Source of the DNA: Nibribacter roseus
Lineage (GTDB): Bacteria; Bacteroidota; Bacteroidia; Cytophagales; Hymenobacteraceae
NCBI RefSeq assembly: GCF_042662225.1
Contig: NZ_JBHSYQ010000016.1
Location: 558,001-622,000, forward strand
DNA length: 64,000 nucleotides
Reading direction: 5' to 3'
Shown: piece after piece, positions 25,891-35,741 of the stretch
How positions within the stretch are numbered: position 1 is the first letter of the stretch
Layout of the letters: every line of letters starts with the position of its first letter
Notes under the pieces: generated by a model
Databases searched by the model: none
The model's input: the letters and a program-made list of their open reading frames with translations, nothing else
What the model was told of the DNA's origin: nothing
Program-made: the position numbers and the translations under genes

Positions 25891-27549
25891 TTATTGCCAG
25901 CCTGGGTTTTGCACCAGTGCCGGCGTGCGGTTTATCTCGGTTTGGGAGAATGGGAACAGATAATGTTTTGGAAGGAACACTCGGTTCTCCACCACAAAAC
26001 GCTCATAATTCAAGGTACCGTTATTGTTCACCGTTATTCGCATACCAGTGACCGGACTGTTAAATTCCTCCTCCCCTTTTTTCCAGCGGCGCACATCAAA
26101 GAACCGGTGTCCTTCAAAACAAAGTTCTACCTGCCGCTCTTTGTGAATTCGCTCCCGCATGGCCTCTTTGGAGGTGATAGAGCCTGCCGGAATCACCATG
26201 TTGGATCCTGCCCGGGTGCGTACCATGTTAAGTTTTGCGTACACATCGGCTACCGGACCCTGAGCTTCATTGAGGGCTTCAGCATAATTCAACAATATCT
26301 CCGCATATCGAATCACCACCCAAGGCCGACGCGCCAAGGTATTGTTAGTTTGGTTCCAAACGGCAAACTCACTCAGGAACTTGCGCATATAATATCCAGT
26401 TCTGGTAGCATTTACGGTACGGCCCAAACCATCTTTCCCACCCACGAAGGTTTCTACCGGAATACTTTTGAAAGACCTTGCGTTATGGTTGATCACAATG
26501 GCAAACCGAGGATCACGGTTATTATAAGGATTGGCAGGATTGTAGCCTGAGGTGGGATCTGTGATAGGCTTCCCGTTAGACATATCAAAAGCATCTACTA
26601 ACTCTTGAGTAGGGTTAGTTCTGCCCAAGGCCCCATTGTAACTGATTGGCGCATGAAACATTTCAATATCATTGCGGTTAAGCGCTTGTGTTGCAAACAA
26701 TACCTCAGAGTTGTATTGGGCAGCACCATAATTAAAGATGTTGGTGTACGTGCTTTGCAGAGAGTGCTTGTTCAGGTCAATCAGCTGTTTTGCCACATCT
26801 GCGGCGGCTTGCCATTTAATAACGTCGCCAGATGGATTGTGCAGTGGGCTGGCAGCATACAATAAAAGCCTTGACTTTAAACCCAGAGCGGAAGTGCCGG
26901 TAGCCCTTCCTCTATCTCCGGCAGGCCAATCGTTCATGCCTGTAGGAAGCATTTTGAAAGCTGAGTCGCAATCGGCGATTATTTGGTTTTTAATCTCCTC
27001 AAAGCTGTTTCTGGGAAGATTAAGATTTTCAAAACGGTCGAGCGGTCTAGTGATAAGAGGAACGCCTCCGTAACGCTTCAGTAATTCAAAATAAAAGTAG
27101 GCTCTAAGAAAATAAGCCTGGCCATTTAACCGATCTAGCTCCTGCTCAAAAGTTAATCCATTTTGCGGAATAATAGCACTGGTAGGAGACTTGTCTATAA
27201 AAAGGTTTACTTTTCTGATACCTTCATACATGGCCGAGTACACATCGTCAAAGGTGCGGTTTGGTGCCCAGGTGTTGTTATTAAAAATGTTGATGGCCGA
27301 GTTGGGATTAGAGTTAACCGCTTCATCTGAGACAGACGCCAACATAGCGCCGTTTCCGTCCAAATTATAGCCCTCTGCTACATGAAAGTAAGCATTATTC
27401 AAAACACCACGGGCGTAGTTATCATTTGACCACACCTGTTCCTCAGTAATTGGACCTTCGGTGGTGGAGCCATCCTCCAAAAAGTCCTGACACCCCCAAA
27501 AGCCGAGGGGGAGTAAGAACAGCATCCATTTTACCTGTAACTTCTTCAT
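25891..27549 (-). CDS. SusD/RagB-family glycan-binding lipoprotein (pair 2)
   Basis: 552 residues. Lipoprotein signal MKKLQVKWMLFLLPLGFWGC with Cys at the lipobox, followed by QDFLEDGSTTEGPITEEQVW, a normal SusD opening. An internal TPR-like helical region (QAYFLRAYFYFELLKRYGGV) and the C-terminal RHKERQVELCFEGHRFFDVRRW-type segment (here ERIHKERQVELCFEGHRFFD) are typical. SusD proteins sit on the outer face of the outer membrane and cap the partner SusC transporter. It lies about 25 bp downstream of its susC. It probably binds an oligosaccharide released from a uronic-acid-containing glycan. Confidence 0.93.
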   Translation of the reverse strand: MKKLQVKWMLFLLPLGFWGCQDFLEDGSTTEGPITEEQVWSNDNYARGVLNNAYFHVAEGYNLDGNGAMLASVSDEAVNSNPNSAINIFNNNTWAPNRTFDDVYSAMYEGIRKVNLFIDKSPTSAIIPQNGLTFEQELDRLNGQAYFLRAYFYFELLKRYGGVPLITRPLDRFENLNLPRNSFEEIKNQIIADCDSAFKMLPTGMNDWPAGDRGRATGTSALGLKSRLLLYAASPLHNPSGDVIKWQAAADVAKQLIDLNKHSLQSTYTNIFNYGAAQYNSEVLFATQALNRNDIEMFHAPISYNGALGRTNPTQELVDAFDMSNGKPITDPTSGYNPANPYNNRDPRFAIVINHNARSFKSIPVETFVGGKDGLGRTVNATRTGYYMRKFLSEFAVWNQTNNTLARRPWVVIRYAEILLNYAEALNEAQGPVADVYAKLNMVRTRAGSNMVIPAGSITSKEAMRERIHKERQVELCFEGHRFFDVRRWKKGEEEFNSPVTGMRITVNNNGTLNYERFVVENRVFLPKHYLFPFSQTEINRTPALVQNPGWQ

Positions 27550-27573
27550 ATTTTTAGCTTAAAAATATTCTAC

Positions 27574-30500
27574 TTAAAACCTGATGTTTACCCCTGCTGC
27601 CCACGTGCGTAGCGAAGGATACTCTGCACCATATCCGGCCATAGGCATTTCCGGATCAATAGGAAGATCTTCTACTTTACTAAATGTGAGCAAATTGAAG
27701 CCGCTCAAGTACACACGCATAGAATTCACTCTGGCATACCGGGTAATGCTGGCCGGCAATGAGTAACCTATTTCTGCCTGTTTTAACTTCAGAAAATCTC
27801 CGGAGCGGAGCCAGAAGTCAGAATTTTGAGTGTTATTACCACGGTCTGAGATGGCCATACGTGGGTAAAGGGCAGTTTGGGCTGTAGCTGGGGTCCAACT
27901 GTCTACACTAAACTGGTTGATGTAGCCACTTGCTAAAGAACCAGAGTTTATAAGGTTATTTATCTGAATAGTGCGGCCATACACTCCTAAAAACTGGGTA
28001 GTTACATCAAACCCACCGTATTGCAGGGTAGCTCCAAATCCGTAGTAAGCCTTGGGAATATCAGAATAATCAGACTGAAGAAAATCGAAGTTGTCGATAA
28101 CGCCGTCTGGCACACCGTTAGGGCCACCTATGTCTCTGTACCGGATATCCCCAGGTTTTACTATTCCTGAGAAGCGCTGCACGGGGGCGGCGTCTATTTC
28201 GGCTTGGTTTTGGAAAATCCCTTCAGAAATAAGGAACCGGCGCACAAATGCATCGCCTTGTCGCACGCCCCCAATATTATAACCAATCTGGCTTTGGTAA
28301 GGGAGTGTGCCTGCTTCTTCATTGATGGCTAGGATTTCACTTTGGGCATAGGTAAAGTTACCATTCAAGCTTACACGCAGCTTACCAAAAGACTTAGAAA
28401 AATTCATGCCAGCCTCTACTCCTTTGTATTGCGCTTCTCCGGCGTTCACCTGCACTTTGTTTTGACCCAAAATATTAGGCAGTATGTCGGCTGTCATCAG
28501 GTCTGTCCGATTTTCATAGAACCAATCCATGGAGAGGGACAGTGCTTCGTTGAAAAACTTGGAATCAAAACCTATGCTTGCTTTTCTGGCTTTCTCCCAG
28601 GTAAGATACGGATTGGCCAACTCCAGCTCACTGCTGTTAGGCGAAGGGGAATAAGCCGTACCGAAGGCGTATTGTGAACCACCGCGTGTCCAATAATTAT
28701 TGAACCCAAACCGGCGGCTGCTTACCCCATCATTTCCCACTATACCAATTGAACCTCTCAGTTTAAGGTAATCCATCACCTTAACTGATGAAAGAAAACT
28801 CTCGTCAGATATGATCCAACCGGCGGAAATAGCTGGGAACCAGCCAGCACGACGACCAGGGGCAAAATTTTGAGATTGTGAGTATGTTGCCACAATGTCA
28901 GCATAGTACCGGTCTTTGAAGCCGTAAGACACTCGGTTTGAAACTCCCTGACGTCTGTTGTCTAATCTACCAGGTGAAGCACTCAGTGCCCACTGACCTC
29001 TGGTCGAAAACATGATACTATGTTCTCCAAAGCTCCTGTTGTAATCTAAACCACCCCAAAACTCGTTATTCCGGACACTTCCGCTAAAAGCACTGTTGGC
29101 GTAAGTGATTGGTGCTCTCGTACCAAACTGTGTAAACCCACCAGCCCCATTGTATTCATACACTTCATATGATTGGTTGAAACCAGATTTAAAAAGGCCG
29201 GTGACATCATAAGTGAAAAAGGCATGGAGAGATAAGCCTTCCAGAATAGAGTTCAGTTTGTAGCGTGCATCAATGGTAGACATCATGGAGCGGGTTAAAT
29301 CAGAGATATTCCCGTCTTCATTAAGCATAGCCAAAGGGTTATTGCGGAACTGTCCTGAGCCGCCGTACGTACCGTCTTCATTGTAGATAGGGAACGCATT
29401 GGCCGGTGTATTGTAAATGGTATTTAAAAAGCTGCCGTTGCCTGAAAAAGGATATTTTAAATCTTCTACCCTACCATTCACATCCAAAGCCACATCAAGG
29501 TTTTTGTTGATGTGCATGTTCAGGTTGGTTCTGAAATTGTAGCGTTGAAAATTGGTGTTGGCGTCGTATCTTGGGTTAGAGGCCCATTTATATAAACCGT
29601 CCTGGTTGTAATAACTAAGCAGGGTAAAATATTGCACGTAAGCATTTCCTCCGCTTACGGTGGTTACATAACGTTGCACAGGGGCTGCCTTTTTAAGGAA
29701 AAGATCTACAAAGTTATTGTTAGGGTATCTGAAGGGGTCTGATCCGGTCTGGTAGCCAAGTAAAGCAGCTTGGTCATACAAGGGCTGCTCGCCGTTTTCA
29801 GTGCGGGCTCTGTTGTAAAGTGTAGCATAGGTGTAGGCATCTAATGGTGCCGTCACGTTCACCGGAGTTTGCACTCCGCCTTGCGCATCTAAAGTCACTC
29901 TGGTGCTGGTGGAGCTTCCTCTTTTGGTGGTCACATACACTACTCCGTTGGCACCCGTCATTCCGTACCAAGCCAAAGTAGCGGCGTCTTTCAACACGCT
30001 TATACTCTCAATCTCATTCAGATCCATGTCCACAAAATCGCGCTGCACTCCATCAATCAGTACCAGCGGAGCCTGGTTGCTGTTATAAGAAGAACGGCCT
30101 CTGATCAACATAGAAGCGTCATCGGTACCAGGTCTGGAGCCTAATTGCTGAATGTACAACCCCGGGATTCTGCCTGCCAGCACATTGGTAAGGGTAGACA
30201 AAGGCAATTGAGGTAAATCACTTGCGCTTACAGAACTTACCGAGGCAGAAACCGCTCTTTTTTTGCGAGTCCCGAAGGGTATCTCAATGTTATCTTCGTC
30301 GCCGGCCTCTATCAATGTAGGAACCAGAGCCACTGAGGCATCCTCTAAATCAATGGCTGGCCTGCGGAGGGTGTTGTAGCCATCTTTCCGGAAAATGACC
30401 ACATCATTTGTTGTACACTCTAATTCGAACCGACCATCAGGACCTGTTGTTACCTCCAAGGTATTTTCCAAAGCGGAGATCACTACCCCTTCTACAGGGT

Positions 30501-30654
30501 TTCCATTTTGATCCACTACCTGCCCAGAGGCGGTAATGGGAGCATCTGGCTGCTTTTGAGCATAGCCAACAGTTGCCACTAAAAGACAAACAAGGCTTAA
30601 TGCGAACACTTTATATATGCAATTCATGCTGCGTTTCTTTAAAGATGTTTTCAT
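27574..30654 (-). CDS. SusC/RagA-family TonB-dependent transporter (pair 2)
   Basis: 1026 residues from the ATG at 30654; the signal region is IYKVFALSLVCLLVATVGYAQ. A carboxypeptidase-D-like regulatory domain (ITASGQVVDQNGNPVEGVVI) comes first, then a TonB-box area (NIEIPFGTRKKR), a plug (VLAGRIPGLYIQQLGSRPGT; DAASL-type LKDAATLAWYGMTGANGVV) and a large beta-barrel ending in GVNIRF. It imports oligosaccharides with its SusD partner downstream. It has only a short gap to the preceding susD (30669), so the two SusCD pairs form one run. A divergent TonB box compared with pair 1 suggests a different TonB partner or different substrate. Confidence 0.93.
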   Translation of the reverse strand: MKTSLKKRSMNCIYKVFALSLVCLLVATVGYAQKQPDAPITASGQVVDQNGNPVEGVVISALENTLEVTTGPDGRFELECTTNDVVIFRKDGYNTLRRPAIDLEDASVALVPTLIEAGDEDNIEIPFGTRKKRAVSASVSSVSASDLPQLPLSTLTNVLAGRIPGLYIQQLGSRPGTDDASMLIRGRSSYNSNQAPLVLIDGVQRDFVDMDLNEIESISVLKDAATLAWYGMTGANGVVYVTTKRGSSTSTRVTLDAQGGVQTPVNVTAPLDAYTYATLYNRARTENGEQPLYDQAALLGYQTGSDPFRYPNNNFVDLFLKKAAPVQRYVTTVSGGNAYVQYFTLLSYYNQDGLYKWASNPRYDANTNFQRYNFRTNLNMHINKNLDVALDVNGRVEDLKYPFSGNGSFLNTIYNTPANAFPIYNEDGTYGGSGQFRNNPLAMLNEDGNISDLTRSMMSTIDARYKLNSILEGLSLHAFFTYDVTGLFKSGFNQSYEVYEYNGAGGFTQFGTRAPITYANSAFSGSVRNNEFWGGLDYNRSFGEHSIMFSTRGQWALSASPGRLDNRRQGVSNRVSYGFKDRYYADIVATYSQSQNFAPGRRAGWFPAISAGWIISDESFLSSVKVMDYLKLRGSIGIVGNDGVSSRRFGFNNYWTRGGSQYAFGTAYSPSPNSSELELANPYLTWEKARKASIGFDSKFFNEALSLSMDWFYENRTDLMTADILPNILGQNKVQVNAGEAQYKGVEAGMNFSKSFGKLRVSLNGNFTYAQSEILAINEEAGTLPYQSQIGYNIGGVRQGDAFVRRFLISEGIFQNQAEIDAAPVQRFSGIVKPGDIRYRDIGGPNGVPDGVIDNFDFLQSDYSDIPKAYYGFGATLQYGGFDVTTQFLGVYGRTIQINNLINSGSLASGYINQFSVDSWTPATAQTALYPRMAISDRGNNTQNSDFWLRSGDFLKLKQAEIGYSLPASITRYARVNSMRVYLSGFNLLTFSKVEDLPIDPEMPMAGYGAEYPSLRTWAAGVNIRF

Positions 30655-30668
30655 GGCTATCTCAAGAA

Positions 30669-32324
30669 TTACCAACCTGGGTTCTGTTGCAAAATTCCGT
30701 TGCTCTTGTAAACCTCTGACCGTGGAATAGGATAAAGGTGCATGTAATCCAGATATACTTTCTGCATATTCTGGGGCAGCAATACCCGGTTGTAGGTAAA
30801 AGTACCGTTAGCATTTCGGACCACGTTCATACCGTACATAGGCTGAGCTACTACCTCAGGTCCTACTTTCCAGCGCATGATGTCATACCAGCGGTGATCT
30901 TCAAAAGCCAGTTCAACAGCCCGTTCATTTCTGATTCTGGCTCGCATCTGCTCTTTCGTAAGCCCCTCTGGTAACGGAGGCATTGAAACGGACGGTCTTG
31001 CCCTTACCTGGTTGATGGAGGCATACACTGAGGCATCTGGCCCCACCGCTTCATTTTGGGCTTCTGCATAGTTTAAAAGAATTTCAGCATACCGGAAGAA
31101 TACAAAGTTGACCAACGCGGTTTGGGTGGATGTGCTGGTATACACCTCTGGCCAAAGCTTCTTAACATAGTAGCGGGTGGCTGTATAGGTGGCGTTTCCA
31201 TCTCTATAGTCTCTGCCGCCATCCCACATTTCCATTTTGCGTCCTTGCCAGGGTGCATCATTATAGAGTATGTTGTCATAAAATCGGGGGTCGCGACCTT
31301 CATAAGGCTTTTGCGGATCATATCCGGAACCACTTTCCAAAATAGGTTTGCCGGTGGCCCTCATCTCATATAAGTCCACATGATTTTGGGTAGGGTTGTA
31401 CTGACCCTGTGCCCCTCCAGAACCCGGTGACATCAAAAAATCTATTAAATAACCAGTGCGGCTCCGTGGCCCCCTCACTTTAGTCATAATGTACTCCGGC
31501 GACTGGTTTACATTTAAAAGATTGCCGTAGGTGCTTTGCAAAGAATACTTTTCAAGATCTATAACCGCTTTGGCGGCGGCGGCGGCGGTGGCCCATTTAG
31601 CCGTATTATTTGTAGGGTTATGCAAGGGACTAGCCGCATACAACAAAACCCTGGATTTTAGTGCCATGGCTGCCCCTTGGGTTGCTCTTCCGTAATCAGA
31701 TATTGGATAGTCTTCAGGCAGGTTTACTTCCGCCTCTTTTAGATCTGCTAAAATGAAATTTACCACCTCTTCATAAGAACTGCGCGGAATGTCAATAGAT
31801 TCGTTTACATCATAGGCACGCTCAATGATGGGGACCCCACCAAACCTTTTTGCTAATTCAAAATAAAGAAAAGCCCTGATGAAGTGCATTTCACCTTTCA
31901 CTCTTCCAGGAGCTGGATTTCCCGTCCAAGGAACAGTGTTCATCTTTGACAACATGACATTAGTAATCCTAATGCCAGAATATGCCCGGTTCCATACGTC
32001 ACGTATATCATTCAATGGGGCACCGCCGCGCTCATAATGATCATGGTACGTTCCTAGGTTAAGGGTTCTGACGGAAACGTCATTATTTCCTGACACAGCC
32101 TCGTCTGATGCCTGGGAGGTGGTACCACGGTGTGAATTGAAACGGGCATAGTCATCTATCAGGTGATTATAGGCATTATCAGCAAAGCGTGAGGCCAATA
32201 AAGGATCAGCAAAGATTTCATCATCAGATAAATTCACATTTGGGGCACGATCCAGGAAGTCGTCGTTGCAGGAGGTAAACCCCAGCCAAAGAGTAATAAG
32301 AGGTAGTATATATTTTGCCTTCAT
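30669..32324 (-). CDS. SusD/RagB-family glycan-binding lipoprotein (pair 1)
   Basis: 551 residues. Lipoprotein signal MKAKYILPLITLWLGFTSCN (lipobox TSC), then DDFLDRAPNVNLSDDEIFAD. The helical core has HFIRAFLYFELAKRFGGVPI and the C-terminal domain contains RNERAVELAFEDHRWYDIMR, which is nearly diagnostic. It should form the lid of the SusC encoded just upstream (10 bp away) and bind the glycan at the cell surface. It differs a good deal from the second SusD of the locus, so the two pairs probably recognise different parts of the polysaccharide. Confidence 0.93.
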   Translation of the reverse strand: MKAKYILPLITLWLGFTSCNDDFLDRAPNVNLSDDEIFADPLLASRFADNAYNHLIDDYARFNSHRGTTSQASDEAVSGNNDVSVRTLNLGTYHDHYERGGAPLNDIRDVWNRAYSGIRITNVMLSKMNTVPWTGNPAPGRVKGEMHFIRAFLYFELAKRFGGVPIIERAYDVNESIDIPRSSYEEVVNFILADLKEAEVNLPEDYPISDYGRATQGAAMALKSRVLLYAASPLHNPTNNTAKWATAAAAAKAVIDLEKYSLQSTYGNLLNVNQSPEYIMTKVRGPRSRTGYLIDFLMSPGSGGAQGQYNPTQNHVDLYEMRATGKPILESGSGYDPQKPYEGRDPRFYDNILYNDAPWQGRKMEMWDGGRDYRDGNATYTATRYYVKKLWPEVYTSTSTQTALVNFVFFRYAEILLNYAEAQNEAVGPDASVYASINQVRARPSVSMPPLPEGLTKEQMRARIRNERAVELAFEDHRWYDIMRWKVGPEVVAQPMYGMNVVRNANGTFTYNRVLLPQNMQKVYLDYMHLYPIPRSEVYKSNGILQQNPGW

Positions 32325-32333
32325 TTTCTTTTC

Positions 32334-35300
32334 TTAAAACTGAATGTTCACTCCTAAATTCACGACACGGGCGGTAGGGTAAATTGACTGGCGAGAGAAG
32401 TCTGAGTTGGAGACATTGATGTTCTCTGGGTCTAAATACATTTTGAAAGGAGTCCATGTGTATAGGTTCTGCCCAGTCAAGAATACACGGGCAGAAGATA
32501 TTCTCATGGGTTGTAGCAAAACCGCAGGTAGGTTGTAAGACAACTCCACGTTTCGGATTTTCAGGTAAGAGGCATCCTGCAGAATAAAATCATTCAGACG
32601 GTAGCTGATAAACCCGTTGCCCCTGCTGTGCAAGGCCGGCCAAGTGGCAGTAGAAGCTGTTTCTGGTGTCCAGCGACCCAACTGGAATTCATACATCTGC
32701 TGGCCGTTGTTCTGCTCGTTTAATATTACATCTGAACTTACATTGGCAACTCCCTGAAATAAAATGTTCAAAGTGAAGTTTTTCCAGCCAAAAGAAGGTG
32801 AAAAGCTGTAAGTATATTCAGGTAGTCTCGAATAACCTATGGGAGCAATATCGTCAGCGGTGATAAGACCGTCTGGCACTCCGTCTGGGCCACTAATATC
32901 CCTATACTTCAAATCTCCGGGGATAGGAGTACCTAACATATTGGTGGGTGAGTTATTGATATCCTCCTGAGAAGAATAAAAGCCGTCAGTTAAATAGCCA
33001 TAAAACTGCCCTACCCTGTTGCCTTGCTGCTTTTGCAGAGCCGGGGCTCCTGGCGGCTCATCGCGGTTTATAATCTTGTTTCTAGCAAAAGAAATTTGGG
33101 AATAAAGGCCGTAGGTAAAATCTCCGGAGGTACCCCGGTAGTTCACCTCTACTTCATACCCTTTGTTATACACTTCCCCAATGTTGAGGGCAGGATAAAT
33201 TGGTAAACCATAGGTGTTTAAGGCAGAGGCCCGGGTAGTTAAAATGTCATAGCGGGTTTCGTCGAATAGATCTACATTTACCTGCAGAGCACCTCTGAAA
33301 AAGCTACTCTCTACCCCTATGTTTCTTTTTAAGCCTTTTTCCCAAGTTACTAAAGGGTTCCCTACTGAACTTTGAAAAATAACCGGGTTGTTGCGGCTGC
33401 TACCTGGGTCGCCAAACTGTACGGCGTTACCTGGCTGCGACCAAATGGGCGGATTATTGGTTACTCCTCCACTGTTAAGGGTATAATTGTCTAAAAACAA
33501 GAAACGTTGGCCAATTTTATCATTTCCAACTAAGCCATAGGAACCTCTTATTTTCAGATGATACAATGGCCCAAGATCTGCCAGAAAATCTTCATTGGTT
33601 AAAGTCCAACCAGCCGATACGGCAGGGAAAAATCCATACTGCCGCCCTACCACAAAATTTTCTGAACCGTTATAGGCACCGTTTAATTCAAAGAAATATT
33701 TATCTCTGTAGTTATACCCTACTCTACCTACCACTCCTTGTGAAGCATAAGGAGCCGCATTCAGGCCTGAACCATTCTGTCTTGTAAGCAGTCTGGTAAA
33801 GAGTGCTAAACCACTGATCTGGTGATCGCCAAATTGTCTGTCGTAGTTAAATCCTGTTTGTAAATTAAGTGAAATTACCCCCCCATAAGACACGTTCAGC
33901 CCACTTAATGGCTCATCGCGTGGGCGATCTGAGGCTAAGACAACTTCCTGGGTTCTCCTGTTTACTATATTATACGCTGCCCATACCGCATTTCGGCGGG
34001 TAGTGCTGGTGAAATAAGAGTCATACCCTACCGTAGTTCTAAAAGATAAACCCTGTATTGCTTTGCTGAGGTTATAGTTCAGGTTGAAAGTACTTTCAAT
34101 GGCATTGTTATCATCGTCACGGGTTCCCCAGCGGGTTAGCACGGCGTATGGGTTCAGGATATTTGTTCCCACATTGGCATTCTGGGCAATTCTACCGTCT
34201 GGCAAAAAAACAGGATAGGCAAAGGCAGGGGTTTGCATGATTCTGGAGATCATGCCTTCCACATTGTCAAAAGAGAAAGAAGCACCTTGCGGACCTGCGG
34301 GCTGGTAACGCTTTTGCATTCGCCCACCTAACCGTACTGAAACTTTGAAATCATCAGAAAGATTGATATCTACATTGGATCGGAAGTTGTACCGGTTAAA
34401 AGAGGGCGTACTCCGGAAGCCATAAGGGGATTCGAATTCTTTGAAAATTCCGTCTTCAAAAAGGTAACCGACTGAGGTGAAGTACTTAATTTTTTTGGTA
34501 CCTCCGCTTACATTTATATTGTGCTGGGTCTGGGAATAGAAATCACGGCTTACATACTCCCACCAGTTAATGTTGGGGTAAAAATATGGATCAGAGCCGT
34601 CGCGAAATTTTTGCAATTCATCATCGCCAAATTCTGGCCCCAGCCCATCGTTACGGCGTGCCTCATTAATTAGGAAGGCGTTTGAATATGCGTCTAAAGA
34701 TTTAGGTATACCAGTAAAAGTCTGTAGACTGTAGTTCCCGGTGTAACTTACTCTTGGTTTCCCTTCTTTTCCTCCCTTAGTAGTAACTACTATCACACCA
34801 TTGGCACCCCGCACCCCATACACGGCCGTAGTGGCTGCATCTTTTAGAACAGTGATAGACTCTATCTCATTGGGGTCAATGTCTCCAAACTCTGGGCGCT
34901 CAATGCCATCAACTACAACAATAGCCCCGCTGTTCCCGTAGGTTGAGGCTCCCCTGATATTGATCACGGCTGCGTTTGCCCCTGGTTGACCACTTCGCTG
35001 AATAGCGCCTACCCCAGGCATTCTTCCTACCAGGGCATTGGTGGCATTGGATGTTGGAGATCTTAATATTTCCTCTCCAGAAACAGTGCTCACTGCCCCT
35101 GTAAGAGTGGCTTTTCTCTGCTCGCCATAGCCAATCACCACTACTTCATTCAGCCCTGTGGCTTCTTCCTGCATGGTTATGGTCATATCTGCCCCAGTTG
35201 TTGCAGGTCTTTCAACAGTGATATAGCCTATGTAAGAGAATATTAAAACGCTTTGGGCATTTGGCACTCTAATGGAAAAACTACCATTCAGATCGGTAAG

Positions 35301-35597
35301 GGTTCCAGTTTGGGTACCTTTTACATATACACTTACCCCTATTAAGGCCTCTCCTTTGGAATCTTTCACCGTACCTGTAACAGGTATTGTCTGTTGCTGC
35401 AATTCTTTCGCTTTACCTTTTTCTTTAGAAAGGTCAGCATTGGAAGTCATTACTAACAAAGATGCCTTTTCGGCTCCTGAATAGCTGTTCTCCGTGGCGC
35501 TGAACCCCTTTACAGATGGTACAGTAAAGAGCAAAACCATTACTGCTGCCCGCCTGTAGTTCCTGGAGCAAAATTGTAAGGGTAAACACTTTATCAT
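32334..35597 (-). CDS. SusC/RagA-family TonB-dependent transporter (pair 1)
   Basis: 1087 residues from the ATG at 35597; an earlier ATG at 35642 is possible but adds nothing recognisable. After a long N-terminal segment comes a carboxypeptidase-D-like domain (TGTVKDSKGEALIGVSVYVK), a TonB box (LNEVVVIGYGEQRKATLTGA), a plug (NALVGRMPGVGAIQRSGQPG; VLKDAATTAVYGVRGANGVI) and a barrel ending VNLGVNIQF. It is the outer-membrane importer of the locus and first gene of the susCDCD run. A 14-bp LacI-type operator lies at 35713-35726, about 115 bp upstream of this start, so it should be under the control of the locus LacI protein. Confidence 0.93.
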   Translation of the reverse strand: MIKCLPLQFCSRNYRRAAVMVLLFTVPSVKGFSATENSYSGAEKASLLVMTSNADLSKEKGKAKELQQQTIPVTGTVKDSKGEALIGVSVYVKGTQTGTLTDLNGSFSIRVPNAQSVLIFSYIGYITVERPATTGADMTITMQEEATGLNEVVVIGYGEQRKATLTGAVSTVSGEEILRSPTSNATNALVGRMPGVGAIQRSGQPGANAAVINIRGASTYGNSGAIVVVDGIERPEFGDIDPNEIESITVLKDAATTAVYGVRGANGVIVVTTKGGKEGKPRVSYTGNYSLQTFTGIPKSLDAYSNAFLINEARRNDGLGPEFGDDELQKFRDGSDPYFYPNINWWEYVSRDFYSQTQHNINVSGGTKKIKYFTSVGYLFEDGIFKEFESPYGFRSTPSFNRYNFRSNVDINLSDDFKVSVRLGGRMQKRYQPAGPQGASFSFDNVEGMISRIMQTPAFAYPVFLPDGRIAQNANVGTNILNPYAVLTRWGTRDDDNNAIESTFNLNYNLSKAIQGLSFRTTVGYDSYFTSTTRRNAVWAAYNIVNRRTQEVVLASDRPRDEPLSGLNVSYGGVISLNLQTGFNYDRQFGDHQISGLALFTRLLTRQNGSGLNAAPYASQGVVGRVGYNYRDKYFFELNGAYNGSENFVVGRQYGFFPAVSAGWTLTNEDFLADLGPLYHLKIRGSYGLVGNDKIGQRFLFLDNYTLNSGGVTNNPPIWSQPGNAVQFGDPGSSRNNPVIFQSSVGNPLVTWEKGLKRNIGVESSFFRGALQVNVDLFDETRYDILTTRASALNTYGLPIYPALNIGEVYNKGYEVEVNYRGTSGDFTYGLYSQISFARNKIINRDEPPGAPALQKQQGNRVGQFYGYLTDGFYSSQEDINNSPTNMLGTPIPGDLKYRDISGPDGVPDGLITADDIAPIGYSRLPEYTYSFSPSFGWKNFTLNILFQGVANVSSDVILNEQNNGQQMYEFQLGRWTPETASTATWPALHSRGNGFISYRLNDFILQDASYLKIRNVELSYNLPAVLLQPMRISSARVFLTGQNLYTWTPFKMYLDPENINVSNSDFSRQSIYPTARVVNLGVNIQF

Positions 35598-35712
35598 ATT
35601 CACTATGGGTTTATAAATTCTGAATAAAATCACAAAAGTCACATCGCACCACCATGCCCTTTAGCAAAGTAGAAACAGCCAGAAAAGCACTAACTGAAGA
35701 AGCACATACACC

Positions 35713-35726
35713 TGCAAACGTTTGCA
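35713..35726. promoter_or_regulatory. LacI-type operator upstream of susC (site 1)
   Basis: Perfect palindrome TGCAAACGTTTGCA between uxuA and susC. The identical 14 bp occurs at 37855-37868 and 39024-39037. LacI-family operators are typically palindromes with a central CG. Confidence 0.85.
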
Positions 35727-35741
35727 GATATGGATAAAATA